DNA of 34,703 nt from Bacteroidota bacterium. Lineage in GTDB: Bacteria > Bacteroidota > Bacteroidia > Cytophagales > Cyclobacteriaceae. The number at the start of each line of letters is the position of its first letter. The stretch's first letter is position 1. The position numbers and the translations under genes were made by a program. The stretch spans positions 1-34,703 of the forward strand of contig QNXU01000273.1 in NCBI GenBank assembly GCA_003973485.1. Direction: 5' to 3'. The notes under the pieces are model-generated. The model was not told the origin of the DNA and searched no databases. It saw nothing but the letters and a program-made list of their open reading frames with translations. This document shows positions 28,986 through 34,703 of the stretch, piece after piece.

Positions 28986-29555
28986 GTTAAAACACTTCCT
29001 ACATCTTGGTTCATACTTATCCTTTTCGCCCAGCATTACTTTTTGTTTTTCCTCGCTAAGTCGGTAGGAGTAGGAGGCTATTCCTCCGCATTTTACGCAG
29101 ATGGCGTGCACTTTAGTGACATATTCTGCAGTAGCCATCAATTCAGGCATAGAGCCAAAGGCCTTCCCACTAAAATCCATATCCAAACCTGCTATGATGA
29201 CTCTTTTGCCTTGATTGGCTAAGGAATTCACCACATTTACAATCTCTGTATCAAAAAACTGGGCTTCGTCTATTCCTACAACTTCTGAATTTCCTGAATA
29301 CAATAAAATATCTTCTGCGAAATCAACGGGAGTAGAGCGGATTTTAGTTTTATTGTGAGAAACTACTTCGGATTCATCGTAGCGTGTATCAATTTTAGGC
29401 TTAAAGATTTCTACCTTTTGCTTAGCAATAAGCGCACGATTAAGCCTACGGATTAGCTCTTCCGTTTTCCCGCTAAACATAGAACCACAAATCAGTTCTA
29501 TCCAACCTTTCCCCTTGCCGCCTTCTTCTCTTCCTATATGTGGTTCTACAAACAT
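28977..29555 (-). CDS. tdk: thymidine kinase
   Basis: [53 protein letters not shown]; Zn-binding CVKCGG and CRKC. Confidence 0.95.
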   Translation of the reverse strand: MFVEPHIGREEGGKGKGWIELICGSMFSGKTEELIRRLNRALIAKQKVEIFKPKIDTRYDESEVVSHNKTKIRSTPVDFAEDILLYSGNSEVVGIDEAQFFDTEIVNVVNSLANQGKRVIIAGLDMDFSGKAFGSMPELMATAEYVTKVHAICVKCGGIASYSYRLSEEKQKVMLGEKDKYEPRCRKCFNAP

Positions 29556-29585
29556 GTTTATATAATTGCTTTTATTATTTAGCTA

Positions 29586-29600
29586 AAACCTGTCAGGTTT
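29586..29600. repeat. AAACCTGTCAGGTTT palindrome
   Basis: 7-bp arms around a central T; exact reverse complement of 29652-29666. Confidence 0.75.
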
Positions 29601-29650
29601 ATAAATTTAATCATCGAAATATATTCAATCAAATGATGGCCCTGCCCACT

Positions 29651-29667
29651 GAAACCTGACAGGTTTC
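29651..29667. repeat. GAAACCTGACAGGTTTC palindrome
   Basis: 8-bp arms around a central A. Confidence 0.75.
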
Positions 29668-29773
29668 TATGTAACATCAAAACAGCATGTCTAATATACC
29701 AAAACCTCCAACGATATCAGGAATCTTAAAACAGCTCCTGTGTCAAATGATAGACCAACCAACATAAAAAAGC

Positions 29774-30097
29774 TCAATCCGAATATTCCATATGCGGAAA
29801 TTTATTTCGTTCCGCTACTTTTATTTTAATATCACCTAAAACTACTGCCTGACATGCTAGTCTTTCATTTTCCGCCAATCGTTTCTGATTTCTAAACCTT
29901 TCTTCAGCGGCCGTAAGTTCACCTAAATTTTCCATTCCTTCCTCCACTATCATTTTACAAGTGGTACACCTTCCTTTTTTTCCGCAGGCATGCATCCAAT
30001 CGATAAAGTTTTCGTGTATAATCTCTAATGCTCTTTTTTCTGTGCTATTAGTGATTATCTTGCGTTCATAAAGGTTGGTAATCTCAATTTCAGGCAT
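29774..30097 (-). CDS. 2Fe-2S ferredoxin family protein
   Basis: MPEIEITNLYERKIITN...HENFIDWMHACGKKGRCTTCKMIVEEG...NERLACQAVV (CxxxxxxCxxC...C). Start taken at MPEIEI. Confidence 0.9.
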   Translation of the reverse strand: MPEIEITNLYERKIITNSTEKRALEIIHENFIDWMHACGKKGRCTTCKMIVEEGMENLGELTAAEERFRNQKRLAENERLACQAVVLGDIKIKVAERNKFPHMEYSD

Positions 30098-30129
30098 AAG
30101 AATAAATTGCAAAAAAAGTAAATTAAATA

Positions 30130-31086
30130 ATGGAGAGCAAATTAAATCATCAGGCAATTGATGCTTACAGCAAAGCATTGGCAAAACAACTGAGTCAATC
30201 TTTCTTCAGTAATTCATCTCATATCAGCGGAAAGGAAATTTTAGAGCTGAGCCCCAACAAACAAATTAATTTGATGGTGCTCAAAAACCTTTTCAGAAAA
30301 TGGAAAAAGGAGAATGCAAAATTGCAAAGCCCCTATTTCGATTACCACAGTGATGAAGTGAAAAAAGCCATGAAAGATTTCATGAATACGCTCTCCCGTC
30401 ATATTTATGTTAAAAAAGAACATTTCGAACCTTTGTTAAAGGAATCTATCAAAGATAGCGTTTTGTTGGCTTTCTCCCCATACGATTTCTATTCAAAGGA
30501 AATTAACCAAAGGGATGACAGCCGTTTGCGCTTGTCTGATTTGAAGGATTTGAAAAAATATATCAAATTCAATGAATTTCTATTGGATGGATTAATTGAG
30601 CATTTCGAATCGCATAAAGAAGATGTGGTTTTTAATGATACGGCTTTTGAGATGTTCAATGAAGTTTGCAGTAATTCAGAAGAACAACCAGCCGATATTC
30701 AGCCCCTTTTAGCTGAATTTTCTAAAACTTTGCCGCTTTCTCTTGCCGATATTTATCTGGAAGAAGATAAAGATCAAACTGGTATTCTTAATGAAAAACT
30801 ACAAAGCAAGGACAAACAAACCCTTGCTGATAAGCTTGCCAAAAGTGGTGGGAAAAGTATAATGAAAATGCTGACCCTCAACCAACGATTTATGTTTGTC
30901 AACGAATTATTCGAGGGTAATCAAAATCAATTTCTATCTGCTGTGGAGCAATTAGATGGCATGGATAATTATAAAGAAGCCTCTTCCCATGTCAAAAAAT
31001 CCTTTGCTGATAAATACAGTTGGGACATGGAAACTGACGAAGTGCAGGAGTTTATGGAGTTAGTAGAGAAAAGGTTTGGGCATTAA
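30130..31086 (+). CDS. conserved hypothetical protein (helical)
   Basis: 318-aa ORF with a coherent, charged, helix-rich composition; no recognised family. Confidence 0.75.
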   Translation: MESKLNHQAIDAYSKALAKQLSQSFFSNSSHISGKEILELSPNKQINLMVLKNLFRKWKKENAKLQSPYFDYHSDEVKKAMKDFMNTLSRHIYVKKEHFEPLLKESIKDSVLLAFSPYDFYSKEINQRDDSRLRLSDLKDLKKYIKFNEFLLDGLIEHFESHKEDVVFNDTAFEMFNEVCSNSEEQPADIQPLLAEFSKTLPLSLADIYLEEDKDQTGILNEKLQSKDKQTLADKLAKSGGKSIMKMLTLNQRFMFVNELFEGNQNQFLSAVEQLDGMDNYKEASSHVKKSFADKYSWDMETDEVQEFMELVEKRFGH

Positions 31087-31093
31087 TTGGTTT

Positions 31094-31119
31094 TGGTACG
31101 AGCTGGGAAGCTCGCACCA
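31094..31119. repeat. imperfect palindromic intergenic repeat
   Basis: TGGTACGAGCT-GGGA-AGCTCGCACCA, one arm mismatch. Confidence 0.65.
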
Positions 31120-31133
31120 GCTCTAGAATTAGA

Positions 31134-31163
31134 TTTAAAGTGGTCAAATTCGACCACTTTAAA
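31134..31163. terminator. bidirectional terminator hairpin
   Basis: TTTAAAGTGGTC-aaattc-GACCACTTTAAA, perfect 12-bp arms between convergent genes ending at 31086 and 31180. Confidence 0.8.
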
Positions 31164-31179
31164 AAACCCAAGAGTTTTT

Positions 31180-32448
31180 CTACCTCGTCAAAACCTGCAT
31201 CCTATGAGCATCCAACTTAATTAAAACAAATAGCAAAATGGTGAACGACCAAAGGGAAGAACCTCCATAACTAAAGAAAGGAAGTGGAATACCTGCTACT
31301 GGAAAAAGTCCTATAGTCATCCCGATATTAATTCCGAAGTGGAAAAAGAAAATTCCAGCCACGGCATATCCATAGATTCGGGCAAAGTTAGACTTTTGTC
31401 TCTCCGCCAGAAAAACTATCCGAATCATTAGTACCAAGAATAAAAAAATCAATACAAAACTTCCTGCCCAACCATGTTCTTCTCCTATGGTGCAAAAAAT
31501 AAAGTCTGTACTTTGCTCTGGCACGAAGTCAAATTTGGTTTGAGTTCCTTCCAAGAACCCTTTGCCAAATGTACCTCCTGAACCAATAGCAATTTTAGAT
31601 TGAGTCACATTCCAGCCATAGCCCAAAGGGTCAGCATCAGGATTGACCAAAGCTTTCAATCGGTTTTGCTGGTGAGGTTTGAGCACATCAGAAATCACAT
31701 AATCTACACTTTGGATTACGCCAATTACTATAACCGCAGCCAAAATGGTAATCCCAATGTTTTTCAAGCGTTTATTGTTAATCACCACTATAATGGTAGC
31801 CAATACTATTACTCCAATTGTCAAATACATTTGGTCCACTAGCAATGTCAAAATAAAAATCAATGCTGCCGATAAGCCTGTAATCACATAAAAAGAAGGA
31901 AGTCCTTCTCTATAATAAACAATAATAAAACTGATGAAAACCATTGCAGTTCCTGCGTCTCCTTGCAATACAATTAAACCTAAAGGCACCAATACAAAAA
32001 GGGAAGATTTAATCTGGTCTTTAAACCGGTCGAGACGGACATTATTACTACTAAAATATTTTGCTACAGCCAGAGCAGTGGCAAACTTCGCAAATTCTGA
32101 AGGCTGCAATCGAACGGGGCCAAAAACAAACCAAGATTGATTTCCAGCAATTTCAGTACCCACCAACAACACTAGAACAAGCAATACTAGCACTACTGCA
32201 TAAATATAATAAGCAAAGGAATCGAAGAACTTATAGTCAAGTATCATAATAGCAATGATGATGACAAAAGAGCCTGCAATCCAAATTAATTGCTTACCAG
32301 AGTTTAGGTCAAAACTGAAAATATTTTGCTCTTGTTCAACATCATAAACTACTGCATAGATATTAAGCCATCCTAAAATAACCAGTATAAAAAACACGGC
32401 TATCAATAACCAATCTACACGATTCCATAAGCTGTCCTGTCTTCTCAT
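31180..32448 (-). CDS. rodA: rod shape-determining protein RodA (SEDS glycosyltransferase)
   Basis: Polytopic; RLQPSEFAKFATALAVAKYF, LQGDAGTAMVFISFIIVYY, GKGFLEGTQTKFDFVPEQSTDFIFCTIGEEHGW, GIPLPFFSYGGSS. Confidence 0.97.
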   Translation of the reverse strand: MRRQDSLWNRVDWLLIAVFFILVILGWLNIYAVVYDVEQEQNIFSFDLNSGKQLIWIAGSFVIIIAIMILDYKFFDSFAYYIYAVVLVLLVLVLLVGTEIAGNQSWFVFGPVRLQPSEFAKFATALAVAKYFSSNNVRLDRFKDQIKSSLFVLVPLGLIVLQGDAGTAMVFISFIIVYYREGLPSFYVITGLSAALIFILTLLVDQMYLTIGVIVLATIIVVINNKRLKNIGITILAAVIVIGVIQSVDYVISDVLKPHQQNRLKALVNPDADPLGYGWNVTQSKIAIGSGGTFGKGFLEGTQTKFDFVPEQSTDFIFCTIGEEHGWAGSFVLIFLFLVLMIRIVFLAERQKSNFARIYGYAVAGIFFFHFGINIGMTIGLFPVAGIPLPFFSYGGSSLWSFTILLFVLIKLDAHRMQVLTR

Positions 32449-34256
32449 AAATTATTCAAATACGCTTTGGTCATCACATAATTCTCTACCCAAGCCCTGT
32501 TGGACGCCACCTCACCTTTAATATATTTTTCAATAAGTAGGCCTGTTATTGCAGCGGCAACTCCACCGCCCCAGCCAGCATTTTCAACATAAACTGAAAT
32601 GGCGATTTGCGGGTTTTCTTTAGGTGCAAATGCCATAAAAGCCGAATGGTCAAAACTATCTTTATTTTGAACTGTTCCGGTCTTTCCTGCTATTTGAATG
32701 TCCTTCACTCTAGCAATCCGAGCTGTTCCATCCACTATTTCTCCCATAGCATCCACGACTGTGGTAAAATGCACTGAATCAATGCCTGTTTCTTGCCGAT
32801 CAAATTCTAACTTATAATAAGAATCAGGTGTATCAATTCCTTTGACTAAATGAGGACGAATATAATAGCCCCTGTTGGCCAGTATAGAAGCAAAATTGGC
32901 TACTTGTAAAGGGGTTGTCAAAAGTTCCCCTTCTCCAATACTCAAAGAATATATTGTAAAGAAATTCCAATGATCCTTTTGATAATATCGGTCATAATAA
33001 GTTGGCCCAGGAACCATACCAGAACTTTCATTTGGGATATCAATTCCTAATTTTCTTCCGAACCCAAAATCACTTAAATAATTATTCCAAGTAGTTAAGC
33101 CTACTCTAGCATCTTTATTCATGCCTTCCACTTTTCCTTGTTGAATAATTCTTTTGAAAGTTTGATAGAAATAGGGATTACAAGAATACTTAATAGCACC
33201 ATGCAAATCTTCATTGGTGTGGGAACCATGGCAATTAATTATTCCTCTGTTGCATACAATTCTAGTAGAGGGAGCAATTACACCTTCTTGCAAACCAATT
33301 AATGATTGTACTAATTTAAAAACAGAACCTGGACGATACTGCGCCATAATTGGTCTATTGAAAAGAGGCTTTAAAGTATCTTTATTTAACTCACTAAAGT
33401 TTTTGCTATAATTTCTTCCTGCCAATTGATTGGGGTCATAAGACGGACTATTGACAAAAGCCAAAATTTCTCCGGTAGAAGGCTCAATGGCCACTATACT
33501 GCCGACTTTATCATCCATCAAGTATTCAGCATACTTCTGCAAATCCAAATCGATAGTGGAAACCAAATTATTGCCAGGGACTGAAAGGGTATCAAATTTA
33601 CCATCATTAAAGGAGCCCTTTTCAATTCCTCTTACATTTACTAGCTTATATTTTACGCCCCTTTTTCCTCGCAGTTCTTCCTCATAAGCCGCTTCTATTC
33701 CTGAAATACCAATAAAGTCTCCTTGTTTATAATAATTGGTAGTATCTCTTTCTAGTTGTCTTTTGCTGACTTCACCAATATACCCCAGCCCATTGGCTAA
33801 GATTGGTTCAGGGTATTTACGTACAGTACGCGCTACAGGATAAAAGCCTTTATATTCTACCAAACGGCTTTGAATTTTCGCAAATTCTTCATTGCTTAAT
33901 TGCGGATAAAAAAGGGATTGCTTGATATAAGAATACTCTTTAGCCTTTTGGATTTTAGTGTTGAATTCTTCTTCGGTGATATCCAATAATTTACAAAAAG
34001 CGGTAGTATCCTGAACTTCCACCTCTTTTGGTACCACCATTATATCATAAACAGGAGTATTATGTACAATAATTTTATTATTTCTATCCAGAATTAATCC
34101 TCTGTATGGATATTGCACCACCTTATTAATCACATTATTTTCAGCCGCTAGTTTATAACGGCTTTCCATAACCTGAATAGAAAATAATTTCACTAGGAAA
34201 ATAACTCCTACAACAATGATTAAAATTTGAATGATGTACTTCCTGTTTTCTATCAT
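32445..34256 (-). CDS. mrdA: penicillin-binding protein 2
   Basis: N-terminal TM; YPYRGLILDRNNKIIVHNTPVYDIMVVP; RPGSVFKLVQSLIGLQ (SxxK); YSCNPYFY (SxN-like); GKTGTVQN (KTG). Confidence 0.96.
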   Translation of the reverse strand: MIENRKYIIQILIIVVGVIFLVKLFSIQVMESRYKLAAENNVINKVVQYPYRGLILDRNNKIIVHNTPVYDIMVVPKEVEVQDTTAFCKLLDITEEEFNTKIQKAKEYSYIKQSLFYPQLSNEEFAKIQSRLVEYKGFYPVARTVRKYPEPILANGLGYIGEVSKRQLERDTTNYYKQGDFIGISGIEAAYEEELRGKRGVKYKLVNVRGIEKGSFNDGKFDTLSVPGNNLVSTIDLDLQKYAEYLMDDKVGSIVAIEPSTGEILAFVNSPSYDPNQLAGRNYSKNFSELNKDTLKPLFNRPIMAQYRPGSVFKLVQSLIGLQEGVIAPSTRIVCNRGIINCHGSHTNEDLHGAIKYSCNPYFYQTFKRIIQQGKVEGMNKDARVGLTTWNNYLSDFGFGRKLGIDIPNESSGMVPGPTYYDRYYQKDHWNFFTIYSLSIGEGELLTTPLQVANFASILANRGYYIRPHLVKGIDTPDSYYKLEFDRQETGIDSVHFTTVVDAMGEIVDGTARIARVKDIQIAGKTGTVQNKDSFDHSAFMAFAPKENPQIAISVYVENAGWGGGVAAAITGLLIEKYIKGEVASNRAWVENYVMTKAYLNNL

Positions 34257-34692
34257 GAAAACCTCCCTTTAGAATAAAATAGATATTGTAAAATTACCAA
34301 CACCAATACGGTTAATAAAGTGCTCATCAACACTTTAGAAATCACATAAAAAAACATGTGAAAGCCACCTGCCTCTATGAAAAAGACTACTGCTAAATGT
34401 AAAAACATTAAGGGAAGTGCATAAGCCAGAAACCATGATAAACTTAAGTCTTTAATGGCTGGACTATCCACATTCTCATATCCACCTCTTGGTGTAATGG
34501 CATTCAACCATATAGGGCGAATGAAAGCAACCAACGTCATAGCCGCCATGTGCGTTCCCAAACTATTATAAAATATATCAATGATAAAGCCCGTGAAAAA
34601 TCCTAACAGTAAAATATTGTTACGGGAGATTCCCAAAGGAAGTAAAGCAAAAAGCCCACATATACAAAACAGAACGCACGGTTGTAGAGCAC
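34253..34692 (-). CDS. mreD: rod shape-determining protein MreD (partial, apparent frameshift near 34650)
   Basis: ILLLGFFTGFIIDIFYNSLGTHMAAMTLVAFIRPIWLNAITPRGGYENV; upstream in another frame FVLYNRAFCFVYVGFL fits the MreD N-terminus; the gene runs off the window. Confidence 0.85.
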
Positions 34693-34703
34693 AAAATTTT
34701 GTG

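Noticed and set aside
28911-29222. 103-aa plus-strand ORF
   Set aside because: Antisense to tdk and spanning an intergenic repeat.
30098-30184. N-terminal extension of the ferredoxin ORF
   Set aside because: Overlaps the divergent gene at 30130; the ferredoxin fold starts at MPEIEITN.
31600-32249. Plus-strand ORFs inside rodA
   Set aside because: Antisense to a clear RodA coding sequence.

Overview
The window is AT-rich chromosomal DNA from a Bacteroidetes member, probably Cytophagales-like, judged from gene content (T9SS PorZ, GH97, RodA/PBP2/MreD, RecO, Glu dehydrogenase). No rRNA, tRNA or CRISPR array was recognised. The best candidate for an undescribed system is a three-gene, translationally coupled minus-strand operon at 71-6262. 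It encodes a TLC/ADP-ATP-translocase-like membrane protein fused to HEAT-like repeats and a degenerate cNMP-binding-like domain, a protein with apparently three tandem TIR-like domains, and an nSTAND1-type P-loop NTPase that ends in a transmembrane helix. A perfect 22-bp palindrome lies upstream of this operon. Other notable items: a complete ISAs1-like element with a 10-bp target duplication, whose removal restores an outer-membrane protein frame exactly; a type III PKS / methyltransferase / UbiA cluster; a PIN/RHH toxin-antitoxin pair; three families of palindromic intergenic repeats, one supplying the tdk stop codon; and apparent frameshifts in A/T runs in an FKBP/SlyD-like gene and in mreD, which may be sequencing errors. 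All family calls come from reading motifs; no database search was run.
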